From contig NC_054539.1 in NCBI RefSeq assembly GCF_017654505.1, forward strand, positions 73,228,413-73,292,412: a DNA stretch of 64,000 nt, written 5' to 3'. This DNA is from Polyodon spathula. Its lineage: Eukaryota; Chordata; Actinopteri; Acipenseriformes; Polyodontidae. Both the position numbers and the translations under genes were made by a program. How positions within the stretch are numbered: position 1 is the stretch's first letter; the number at the start of each line of letters is the position of its first letter. Shown one piece after another: positions 41,601 to 54,220 of the stretch. The notes beneath the pieces are model-generated. The model made no database searches. It was not told the origin of the DNA and was given only the letters and a program-made list of their open reading frames with translations.

Positions 41601-44600
41601 TCTGAGCATATGTTGATGCTCCTGTACATGGCGTCTACAAATCTAGGACTGCTTATCCAATTTTGATGAAACTTGCTAAGGTCATTCTTTAGTCCAAATT
41701 ATACAAAAAAAGAAAATACCAGTTACTCTGTTTTCTGTCTCCTGCCAGGTTCCTGTGGTCTCGGATGCAGCAGCTAAACAAGCAGATCTCTGAACTGTCC
41801 CGGAAGCAGGCGTGCCGTCCTCAAGCCCCTCAGTATGAGCGCTTGTACCAGGAGGTGCAGCACTATTGCAGCAGCATTGCACAGCCCGCTCGGGTGCAGG
41901 ACCTGCTCTCCCGTTTGCTGAAGGCACTCCAGGGGCCAAGCCCCAAATCAATGCCAGGGATCCAGAACCTGCTGAACGAGGAGGCCGCCTGGCAGGCTTC
42001 ACAGCATCACTTCACCAAGAGACTGGCTGAGGAGTACCCACTGTACCCAGACGTGGTGAACCCGCTCAGGGCAGCCATTCTGCAGATGCAGCATGGGATG
42101 CGACTGGTGGCCTCGGAAGTGTCCACCTCTCTTGCCAGTCTGGCTGACCTGCCTGCTCTCATTTCTTGTCTCCTGTCCTTCCCGTCGCTCTCCCCCTCCC
42201 TCCCCACCTACCTGGCCCGTGCTGAGAGATTGTGCTCCAGGGCCTCCAGGGATGTGGTGAGGAGTCTAAGCAAGCTGCTTCCTGTCCAGGAGCAGAGGGG
42301 GGTGATCCCCGAGCCCATGCAGCTGCTGCTGAATGGCCTTCTCTACTTGCAGTGCCACGTGCTGTCCAGGGGAGGCATGGATCAGGAAGCCTTGCAGCTG
42401 TTCAGGCACATCTGTCAGGTGGGTGTTTTCTTTTCATCCTGTGAGGGAACAGCCCTGCTCAAATAGAGCCAGGGTCCCTGGAGTTTCTAGTGGTGGTTTG
42501 AGGTTCAGTTTCCATTGGGTAGTGCAAAAAAAAGGCATGGATCACCAGCTAGCATTCCCCCATAATAACTACACTGGAACTGTAACGTTTCTTCTGTAAT
42601 CAGGCGTGTGTGTGTTCATTTGTTCCTGCATCACCCTAAACTCTACACATACAGTAGCTTACAAATTGGCCAAATAGTGTAGTGTTGGGATCTTTTTTTA
42701 CCTCAAATTCTCATCACTTAAACTGTTAAGTATATCCTTACTTGAATCCCAGTTTAATGTATTTAAACATCGCCTGGAGATAATAATAATTCCATTAACC
42801 GGCAGTTCCTTTGCTATCCAGGGCTTTACTTAATTAGTCATACATGAACTTGGAGTATGTGTCGAGTGGACAAGCTGAGATGGACCGAATTGAGCTCCCA
42901 GTAAAACCTGAAAAGGAATTGCTCAAACTGCCACCCTTGTATTTTGTCATTTTAATTTGAGCTTACTGTGTATATAAAGCAGGATAGTGGTACTGGGTGT
43001 TTGTGGTACTTGGTCGGTGTTTGCCGGCGCTCTCGGGGGCAGCGGTGTTTGCCGGCGCTCTCGGGCGCAGCGGTGTTTGCCGGCGCTCTCGGGCGCAGCG
43101 GTGTTTGCCGGCGCTCTCGGGCGGTGTTTGCCGGCGCTCTCGGGGGCAGCGGTGTTTGCCGGCGCTCTCGGGGGCAGCGGTGTTTGCCGGCGCTCTCGGG
43201 CGCAGCGGTGTTTGCCGGCGCTCTCGGGGGCAGCGGTGTTTGCCGGCGCTCTCGGGGGCAGCGGTGTTTGCCGGCGCTCTCGGGCGCAGCGGTGTTTGCC
43301 GGCGCTCTCGGGGGCAGCGGTGTTTGCCGGCGCTCTCGGGGGCAGCGGTGTTTGCCGGCGCTCTCGGGGGCAGCGGTGTTTGCCGGCGCTCTCGGGGGCA
43401 GCGGTGTTTGCCGGCGCTCTCGGGGGCAGCGGTGTTTGCCGGCGCTCTCGGGGGCAGCGGTGTTTGCCGGCGCTCTCGGGGGCAGCGGTGTTTGCCGGCG
43501 CTCTCGGGCGCAGCGGTGTTTGCCGGCGCTCTCGGGCGCAGCGGTGTTTGCCGGCGCTCTCGGGCGCAGCGGTGTTTGATGGTTCTGTTCTGTCCTGGCT
43601 CTCTCCAGGCAATCGTGAACGAGTGGGACGAGCAGGAGCGCCGCGCCCGGGAGAGGGAGCTCGAGGAGGCCAGTCTGTATAGACATCGCAGCCGACAGCA
43701 CGGTACGGGGCTGAGCGAGGAAGAGGAAGAGGAGAGGGAGTTCAGACGCAGCTTCCCCCTCTACAACAAGGTAACGCAGCCTGCTTTACACAACCTAACA
43801 CAGGGTTTCCATCTGCTCGTTTTCACTGCCTCCTGTGATAACACAAACAGACTTGGCAACAGGTCGGCTTTGCAAGCTGGGGGGATTTACATTTGGGTTA
43901 CAAAAAATGGTCAGCTCTATGAAAATGTCATATACAAAGTTAAACAAATACGCAATTTGCAACTAACTTGGTTCTTTTTGGAAATGTGTATTTGAGCACT
44001 TTATTGTAGCAGTAAGAAATGTCTCCCATAAAGTTTTTCTCCACTGTCTGCAACTTGACTGGAGTCACTACATGACTTCAAATACAGGGGTGGTTGTGTA
44101 TCCTTTGTTTCTACCGTACACTTAGCCTACTTAACCTGTTAATACTTGCATACAGGGGAACTAACTACCCACCCCCACCTCGCTCAATAGGATTTTGCAG
44201 ATATCACATCGGAACCCTCCCTTGAGCAGAGCGAGGAGGAGGAGGAGGAGGAGGAGGAGCGCACAGAGCCCAGCTCCCTGTCCCCAAGCTGCATGCGGGC
44301 GCTCATGCAGATTCATCAGCGGCTCTGCCTGGGTTACTCTCGCTCCCTGTGGTATCGACAGAGCCCGGCTGCCACGCAGACCAGAGATTATCTCTGCGCC
44401 CTGGTGTCGTCCTACCAGACCACCGCCCCTTTGATGGCACGCTTCTTCCACCTCATTGGTACCTTTCAAACTTGTATTTTTAATGAAACAAGCAAAACAG
44501 AGTGCTGTTTCCTTACACAGATGGTCAAAGAACATGCTCCAGTGTTTCCAGGAAATGCATTACTTTACCTTTGCAGTATTCTAGGTTCTACATATTGCAG

Positions 44601-47600
44601 TAACCATTTGAATAGTATATTCTTATATTGGTGCATGTCGTGTATTGCATATCTATTTTTTGTATTACGTTTTGCTTATACAGCTGTGGCCAAAACTTTT
44701 GCACCACCTAGAATTTTAGGATTCAGATATTAATAAAAAGAAATTGAAAAAAAAATATTAATATAATTTATGTATTTTATTTAACATTATGTAATCAAAG
44801 AAAATATAGAATGATACTGCAAAAGTCTACTGGAAGCCATAATAGTAATACAGTATTTTATGTTGGATTTTAAAATGTCACATTTTTCAATTTGTTCATT
44901 CTATAGGGTAATGCAAAACTTTTGGCCAAGCTGCAATGTCTTGTAACCGTACTGCTGTCGTTCCCAGATCTATGTCTGTATTTGTTGTACATGAGCGGTT
45001 GTTGGTCAGTGCGTTCTGATTTAGTCACAGCCGTCTTCTTTGAGTCTCCCTTTAAGATGTGAGCCACACACTGAAGCTTATTCCCAAACCCAGATCTAAT
45101 GCTGATTGTTTATTCATGAATGGATTGCTTTTCTCAACCTGTAACTCCCAAGCCCACGTTTAATCTGAGGCTCTCCCTACTTGTTCAGACTCTGAGATGA
45201 ATGAGCAGCTCGGTGGGAGCCAGCTCCTCCTCAGCTCTCTCATTCAGAACACTGTGTCTGGAGGCGAGATGTCCCGCCTGCTCCTGCAGCCAGAGGGCCC
45301 GTATGACTTCTATCAGCACCCCAACATCCCGCAGGCCCGGCAGGGCCAGCCCGCTCTGGAGGAGTTCAGCAAGGCTGTGAGGGGGCTGCTGCAGGACTGG
45401 CCCGAGCATCCAGCTCTGCTACAGGTCAGGCACTTTCTACATCCTATTGTCTTGAATAAACCTCATATCAAGAGGCTTGGCTTACCTCTTGGCTGTGTTT
45501 GTAACCTATGAGGTCAGTCCGTTGCGATTCTGACTTTGCAGCTTTGTGTGCAACTCGGGTTCAAAAGGCAGTCCACAATGTGAGGGGTTAACCCTTTCCT
45601 GTTCTCTCTCTCTCTCTCTCTCATTGCAGCTGTTGGTTGTGATTGATCGAATCCTCAGCTTCCCTCTCTCCTGCCCCCTGGCGAAGTTTCTGAACGGCTT
45701 GGAAATCCTGTTGGCTAAAGCTCAGGTGAGGCTGTAAGGATTGTGCAGGCAACAATAATCATTTTACTATTTGTCTTAATCCATGTTATTAATAATACTT
45801 GACAACAGTGAGTAGATTCCATCAAATATTTATGTACTTGCATTATTCAGAGATTTACCATTCAAAGATTGATGGTACGACAGAAATACAGTTATTGCAG
45901 TGATACCTGTAGGTGTGATATAATAATGGTCATCTAACTTGAATACAGAATAGTGCAGAATAGGAGCGCAATATCTACCTGTACTGGAGGCAATTCTTTC
46001 AGCTACAGAGTGAAGGATGTCATCATCTCCCGAATAGCCCACTGATGATTTCTGAGTTTTTATATGCTACAGCTAACCGATATGTCACGTCATCCTTATC
46101 ACCCCATGTACCTTTGTTCTGTCCACTCGGCCACATACACAATCTTGATAAGACCAGATTTAGCCATACCAGTGACTTGTTATTGTGAACCTTCGTAACC
46201 CTTCAAGGTGGAACAGTCATTGAACACTCGCTGTCTTTGGGGGTGAGGTGGGGTGGGGGGGGTTAAAGTGAAGGATCCATCGTTTGACTGTTTCTGTATC
46301 ACTGTCACAGGACTGGGAGGGGGAGGGGGTTGAAGTGAAGGAGCCGTTGTTCATGAATGTGTTTCTGTATCTCAGGACTGGGAGGAGAATGCCAGCCGCT
46401 CGGTTTCTTTGAGGAAACAGCTGGAGGTGGTCACACAGCTGATCATTCAGTGGCGCAAGCTGGAATTGAAGTAAGGACTGCCGGCTTTATGTTCTGTAAA
46501 TGTTCCTTTTGTTTTAGAATAAAGTTATTATCCCTCGCAACATGTAAATTTTGGAGGAAGACCCGTGCATCTTTTGATCTTATGAAACACTCTCTTGTAA
46601 TTTGATAAAGCTTGTTTGATAAACCCTTAGTTTGAAAGCTTAGCATTATTTTAATTTATGTGGACCCATATGTACAGAGTCCTCCGATGCACAAAGAAAG
46701 GGTACATCTTTAGAAGTACTTTGTGTGTGTATGTGTGTGTTCAAATTAAAGTGACACAGTGCTCCAGGTCTGGAGTAACTTACCCTGTAATTAAGATAGA
46801 GTAAAATGTATTTTCAGGGGGTAAATTGCAACATTACCTTGAAGTCATGAGTAATCTAGATAAATACTTTACAGTTAATGGTAATGGGGTAGGCATTAAA
46901 GAGCCTTTCATTTTAACTGCAATGTTACTTTGAGCTACTATACAACCATGTGTGTGTTCTACAAGGGTCTGTAGCTGATTTGTAGCTGGCCTGGGGTGTT
47001 TACACTTCATCCTGTGTAGCTTTGAATTTCTTATTCTTACTGTGATTGTCTGCAAAGGCAACAGGGCTAGCCAGAGATTGGATAGTCTTTGTTGGGTTGG
47101 ATTTCCTTGTGTACAGTTTCCTAGTAACTGAAGGCATTGTATTCTGGGAGATGTAGTTTTTAGGGAGGGGAGGGAGACAAGCTGTGCAGCAAAATTAATA
47201 TGCATATTTCAGATTTTAATGCAGCTATGTGGCTTATCTGGACCTCTGTGTGTGTCTTTTTCTCTCTCTCCTCTCTCACTCACTCACACATAATATATAT
47301 ATATATATATATAATATTCATCTGTTAGTATACTATGACCTAGCTGCCATTATTTAAGGTATTGGCTTTCCGTGTAAAAGGCTACAGTATAGATTAACAC
47401 AGACCACTCCCCCCCTTCGACCCACAGGCTGCTGGCCCGGTAGCCTTGACAATGCACTGAAACGGCACAGAGAGAAATCAACCAAGCACTGGTTCTCAAT
47501 CTATCAGCTGGTGGAAACATACCTTCAAGAGCAAAAGGAGGGCAAAACAGCAGGTAATGCAGCACTGCCTTTAACTTCTGCAACAGGATGGTGTAACCGT

Positions 47601-50597
47601 CTTGCATTTATCACATTATCAGACAACATGCTTCTCCAAGTAGTAATTAGCTCTGCTCCGGTAAAGATTCCTTAATACTAGAAAATAAGTCTCAAGCCAG
47701 GGTTTTGCTGGGCTATCAAGGCATTTGTTGAACTGTTTGCCTGTGTGGGTATAGTTTCTTATAGTTGTAGCTCCTGGGTTGTGATTGGTTGTTGTGCAGT
47801 TCAGAGTGTGTTATAGTTGTAGCTTCTATGTTGTGATTGGTTGGTGTGCAGTTCAGAGTGTGTTTTTGTTTATATGTTGTATTTTCTCTTCTCCAGTTGC
47901 AGACCCTGAGCCAGAGGAGGTCTCGCCCCTTTCTTCAATCACTAGCACTCTGCAGGCTTTCATAGAGGGAGCCACGGTGGGAGAGTTCCACACTCGCCTC
48001 GTAATGCTGCTAGCTTTCCACTGCCACGTCATGCTGATCCCTGAACAAGAGGGCAAAGGTGCTGCGCACTTCCTTTACTGACTGGGGAACGCATACTCTT
48101 CTGTCCCAGACATACTTGGATACCTTATTAAACAGTTAGCACAGCAATGCTACATTCAGTACTTGAGTACCTTTCAATACCCCTTAACAGTTTATCCATT
48201 CGTCAAACCGTTTAAGGCATTTTAAGCAACTATGATAAGGTTTTTTCTTTTATGACGTGAGGGCAGCTTGCTCCAGACCCCCCACAGCCCCAGCTGCTGT
48301 CAGCCTGTCTGTGTGCCAAAGAGCCGTCTCCCTGCCACAGCGGCTCGACCATCTGTGTATAGACAGGGCACCCCGCTTACCTTGTGGCATGCTATTTTGA
48401 TTTCTGCATATTGGCTCATGACGTTTGTTATGGCACCAACTTTTATTTTATTTTTTTTATAACAGAGCCTTTGTCCAGTGTCCTTTGGAATTTATATACC
48501 TACTACAAGCAGTTTTCAGAGTGCGTTCAGGCAAAATTAACCGAATTGCGGCGGCCCATTGAAAAAGAGCTCAAGGTAAAAACCCATTGGAAGTTTAAAC
48601 TTTCATTACAAATGTAACTACTGTATAATATTCTGCTAAACCAGCAGACATGAACATGTGTGCACTGTACAGTATCTAGAGTTGTTTTAACTTTCTATTT
48701 TTACAGGACTTTGTGAAAATCTCCAAATGGAATGACGTTAGTTTCTGGTCCATCAAGCAGTCTGTGGAAAAGACCCACCGGTAAGTATAACAAGAAGGTA
48801 GCTTGGGAGCCGGCAATCCAAAAATGAGACTTCAGTGACTTGGTGGATGGACACTTTTCATGTGAAGGACCATGACTTCAGTGCTTTTAACCTAAGCCAA
48901 AATGATATAACTTTCTCTGACAAATCAGTTCCAGCTGTGATTGCAGTATATGTGTGTCATATTGTCCTCTTGCTGATCTTAATACTTCTGTTCAGAACCC
49001 TTTTCAAGTTTGTGAAGAAGTTCGAGGCGGCTCTGAACACCCCCTCTCGCCCTGCGCTGATGGAACAGGGGGGTGATGGGAGTCTGGACTGTGTGGACCA
49101 GCCCCAGGAGGAGACCCCGGTTCAAAGACTCAACAGAGCAGTGAAGAGCGTGCTCACCGCTAAGAGCAAAGCAATGCAGGTACCACAAGAGGTAAAATCA
49201 CTTGTGTCAGAGCAGGCTCACTGAGGTAGAGTGGTGCCCCTTCTGAGCATGGAGGGCAAGCCCAATATAGATCTGTATTTGTGTTTCTTGTAATTTTAAC
49301 CAGTTCTCAAACACAAAGGCTTGTATAACAGTACATTAGAATGAAAATGATTCTCAAACACAGGGTTTGATATTGAGTAAAGTAAGCTGCTAGAAGAGAA
49401 TAAACTCCTGCTCATAGTAATGTATCCCTTCAATCTGTGCTTCTGTTGGGGTAGGTGGGGGTCTCCGAGGAGGCTGAGGAGCTACTTTCCCTGGATGCTT
49501 CATCCCTGCAGGGACGCCTGCCTCTCCTCACAGGGAAAATGAAGAGGATGTGTGTGAGGCTCATGAGGAAGAGCCCGCTGCCAGAATTAGTGGAGGACCT
49601 GGATCAGTTTACAGGTAAGACCAGCATGTGGACAGAAACATGTATTGCAAAGTTGAATCCTTTTAATTCCCCTTGTACAGTATTGGACTACTATAAGAGC
49701 AACAGATTTGTGATCATGTACTAACTCTGCTTTTCTTGCAAAAGTTTAACCATTCATAAGCAGAGAATGTTATTTTCAAATTTCACATGGACGTGTGTTG
49801 CAGTGAGTTTTACTATGGTGCCCGTCTATAAGGGATGTAGTTTTTCACGTATTGCCTGGTAATGATTGCTTGTGATTTGTGTTCCAGCTGAAGTTATCAG
49901 CAACGTGCAGGAGCTCCAGAGCCTGACTGTGGACCGGGCTGCAGAGAAAGAGAAGCAGAAGTCGGAGGTGAAGCACATTCTCCAGCAGAAACAGCGAGCG
50001 CTGTCAGGCCTCTTCAAGCTGCTTGCACAGATAGGTGAGCGGATTCCACACTGCTGCTAAAATCACACATGCCTCGACAAGACTTAAGAAAGGAATTAAG
50101 TGTCGTGTAGTAAGAGTATTGCTTGTAGTAGCAACATACTTTTTTTTCATTTATAATTTGAATAGCCACTTCCACCGCCAGAAATGTAATTTGTAACCTT
50201 GTCCCTTAGCCATGAAAACTGGTAGTCACAATTTATACAAAATACAGTTTTTTGCAGAGAAAATATTTCTAACAGACAAGGAAAAAAATAATTTGTGCAG
50301 CATTTTTTAGCATTTGCAGTGCTCCGTTGCATTTACTATTGCATTCTGTGTTAGCATTAGCAGTGCTGCACTGCATTTACTATTGCATTCTGCGTTAGCA
50401 AGACTAAGCCGCTGTTACTCTTGTTTTGTGTAGGTTTGTCGTACCGCAAAGGTCTTGCATGGACCCGAACAGCAGATCCAGAGGAAATGTTACGTCTTCA
50501 TCCGCTGGACTTGAAAAACGCACTCTCTGTGGTGAACAGCACGGACAGGCAGGAGAACATGTAAGGAACAGGAGCATTTGTATGTGGGCAATTCAGT

Positions 50598-50641
<44 letters not shown>

Positions 50642-53600
50642 AGCTGTATAAATGTGCATATTTAATGTGTGTGATGTAAGATAGTGTATTTGCATGATAA
50701 TTCCATAATGCAGTATATGCTTGTTTAGGACCACTGTAGTTTGGCCAGTACCAGTGTTTTTTTAATTTAGCTGCTGAAAAGGATTCTTAGCAAAAACCTT
50801 GTTTGTTTTACTTTTGTTTTCTGCTGTTCATGCAAACAATGCCTGAGCTTTGAAGCTCCAATTGAGATCTCAATGTTACAGGTTATTTGCTGAGATGGCT
50901 GCTGCCTGGGATGGTTGTCAGAAGTATTTCTACAGGTCCCTGGCAAGACGTGTTGGGCTACAGGCAGCTCTCCTCACTCCTGCAAAGGTAATCCTTTTCA
51001 TTGAGGAAGTCCCAGCAGTCTAAATGTCTCGCATTGTACCACTGTCAATCAATTCCATGAAACTCCTAATCCTAGAGGAAGGAATTCCACCTTTTGAAGG
51101 AAATTGTCTGTCGAGCAATCGCCAAGAAATAAGTGAAGCCTTGAAGAGCAACCGCTGTAAAAAGTGTTGTTTGATGGTAACGTCTGTCTGTCTCATTCAC
51201 AGGAGCTTGGCCTGGGGAACGTGGAGAGGTGCAAAGGGTTCACAGCACACCTGCTGAAGTTGCTCGTCCTACAGCGGAGACGGCTGTCAGGACTGACCGA
51301 GCAGTGGGTCCAGCTCAGGTACTGCTCAGACTGCTTCGTTCACCCAGTCTCTAGATTTTATTTTAGTGTTTTTCATGTGTTTTAAGAAGGTTGAATATTA
51401 AACACACTGAAGCAGGGGAATCACTTGCTTGTGAATTTAATATTCCTTTTTTTCTGTCCTTTTTAAACAGAAAACTTTTCAGCTGCATACAGGAAATACA
51501 GTCCAGTCTCAGTCAGTCTGGGGAGAGCGGCGCTGCCCTCCCACCTCAGGACGCTGTTCTCCAGTGGACTGACAGAACACAGACCCTGGCCATGCAGTGC
51601 ATGATGGGCCTGGAACAGCTGTCCTGGGTCCTCCAGTGCTGCCCCGAGGACACGCTGCCTGAAGGAACTCCACTGGCCAGTGTCACACCTCCAGAGAAGC
51701 AGGAGTCTGGCCTGCGCTACCCCAGTCCCCTGGCTGCGGAGTGTCTGCCGCCCGGGTGTCGTATGAGACAAGGGGACCAGGCCTGGCAGCAGCTGACTGA
51801 GGCAGTGGCAGAGATGCTGGCTGAGGCGAAGGCCCTGAAGGCAGAGCTGGATGGAGTGAAGGAGCAGCCCACTGAAGGGATACTGCAGACATGGTGAGTA
51901 AAGAGAGGAGAATGAGAAGATTACTGTGAACTCCAAGACTGTGTCGTCAGGTTCCTTGTGGAACGGGTGGGTTTTTAATAATACAAGTACAAGTAAATAA
52001 ATAAGACATTGTGGGTTAGATTTCAGATTAAAAAGAGAGGGAAAATGGTCCTGTATAAACTAAAATATATGATTTTTTTTTTTTTTTTTTATATAGTCAG
52101 TCATACTAAAAAAGAACCTGGTAATAGTTGTAGACTGTACTACTGACAGTTCTCTGTCCAGTAAGCAAAACAATTGCAAGTTTTCCATTTCAATTGATTG
52201 TAATTCTGCTCAGTTATGCCTTCAATATTTTTTCAATAGTTTTCTCCTTGTTTTATTTTTATTTATTCTCCACCGATTCATAATGTGTTGTCACCATAAC
52301 TGTCTCTTATGATGTGAACCTCCTTCCACAAAGAATGAGATTACCTTATTTCTAGATTTTACCCTACAGTGTTTACAACAAACGTATAACTTTACCTTTG
52401 CTATGTTCTGTGTTTTACATATGTCGGTAATGTATCTTTCAGCATAATCCCGATTTTTGGTTTGATTCACGCATCCAGGGTCATAAACCAGCTGGCGAAT
52501 GAAACCAAACTGGGCCGCCTTGTAACAGCGCTGGTGTCGTTCTCGCTGTTGCAGTCGGGAGCACACACTGCTGCTGCATACTCGTTTGTGAACAGCAAGA
52601 CGTTTTGTGTGTTGACTGTTGGTATTCTGATTGCAGGAGTCGGTTTGAAGTGTGCTCTTCGGGGCTCAGTCGGCTGGGCGCAGTGGCTGCCCGGCTGCAG
52701 GCTGTGGAGACTCTCTTCACTCCTGTACTCCCTGAGGGCCAGGCTCCCAGTCGGAGGCAGCCAGCGGTGCTCCGGACTCTGCAGTACCTCAGGGGGGAAA
52801 TCGGCCACAACCTCACCCAATTCACTGCCTGGAAGACAGAGCTGCTGACTCTGAAAGCTGGAAGCGGTGGTGAGGGGGGCATGGGAGCAGCTCTACTGAA
52901 ATGTGCATGCACAATATCTGGGGCTTGAAAATTGCAGGGTCTTGGATTTATGTTTTTCTATCAGTGTTTTTTTATTTGTTTGCTGGATATCTTGCTATAT
53001 TACTAATTATTTTTCCAAAACTTTAAACTGCAAGAACTACAGTAGCATCAAGCAATTTAGACAGAAGTTTTGATGACTTGGCTTTGTAATAACCCAAAAT
53101 ACAGCACATTGCTGTACAAACACTGCTTATAGAAATGGTTGCCTGAGTTTCTTTTTAAAATGTACTGGTCATTATAGAGAATCAATATTTTTCATAAGGT
53201 TTGACGTGTAATTTATGTAGGTGTTTTTCTTAGTCAACCCACAGTATTGGTTACATTGGCTGCAGTATTTAAACATAGATAATGTACTGACGTGTTCATG
53301 TTGTGATGTTTCCCAGAATCAGCAAGCGAGTTTGTATCCGTCTTCTCTGATCAAATGGAGAGTGCCATCAACTCTGTGCTGTGTGCCGTTCAGACTCTAG
53401 TGAAGAGAAAGACTGGGGATGAGGCGGAAGAGACGAAGCAGCTAGAGAAGAAAACTGGTATGTTACTGCCAGGTCATCCTTGTACTGCTGATACATTTAA
53501 CTGTGTATTCAATCTCTACGGGCTACGACAAGTTATCCTGCCAAGAAAAACATCAGTGCACTGTGAAGTTAGGGGACTCCTAACATGCTGCAGGGGATTG

Positions 53601-54183
53601 TGCAGTGCCATCTTTACAATTGCAATGTCCTCTTCCCTAGTGTTTTAGTGACTGTAGAATTGTTCTCAGGATTTGACAGGGGTTTGGTAAAGCAGCTTCA
53701 TTTTCACTGTACAATACAGAACAAGAAGAGGAGGCAACAGAGGACTTGATCAAGCCAGGGCACCTGACTAAACTCCTGGAGGAAGAGCTGTTCAGCGAGG
53801 TGTCTGCTCTGAACTTGCAGAAGATCACAGCCTCTGTCCTTCAGCTCCTGGAAACACTAAAAACACAGAAAGAGACGAGCACAGCAGAGCCGTACCAGGC
53901 AAGGGCTTCTCATTGTGGTTTGAATTCAGCAATATTTCAACACTGCAGTCTTGGGCAGGCCCTATGTCATTTTTGTATGACTCTTCAATTAGGTTTAACT
54001 CTTTCATACATTAAGTATTTTTAAAAATCGCTGAAAAGGGTAGTTTTGGACACATAATAAATAAATATCTAGTTTTTGTTTTACTTAGTTTTTTCCCATT
54101 GCTTTTATTTGTTGGAAAATGGCATCCTAATATGAAGCTGTCATGCAGTTATGTCTTCCATATGTCCCCATGTAAAGACTAGG

Positions 54184-54220
<37 letters not shown>

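Noticed and set aside
42947..43995. Long open frames of 200-330 codons on both strands around the 28-bp array
   Set aside because: The unit has no stop in any phase, so all frames are open as a by-product. The translations are a repeated block of a few residues. Only the short real exon 63 (43609-43770) inside the + strand frame matches midasin.
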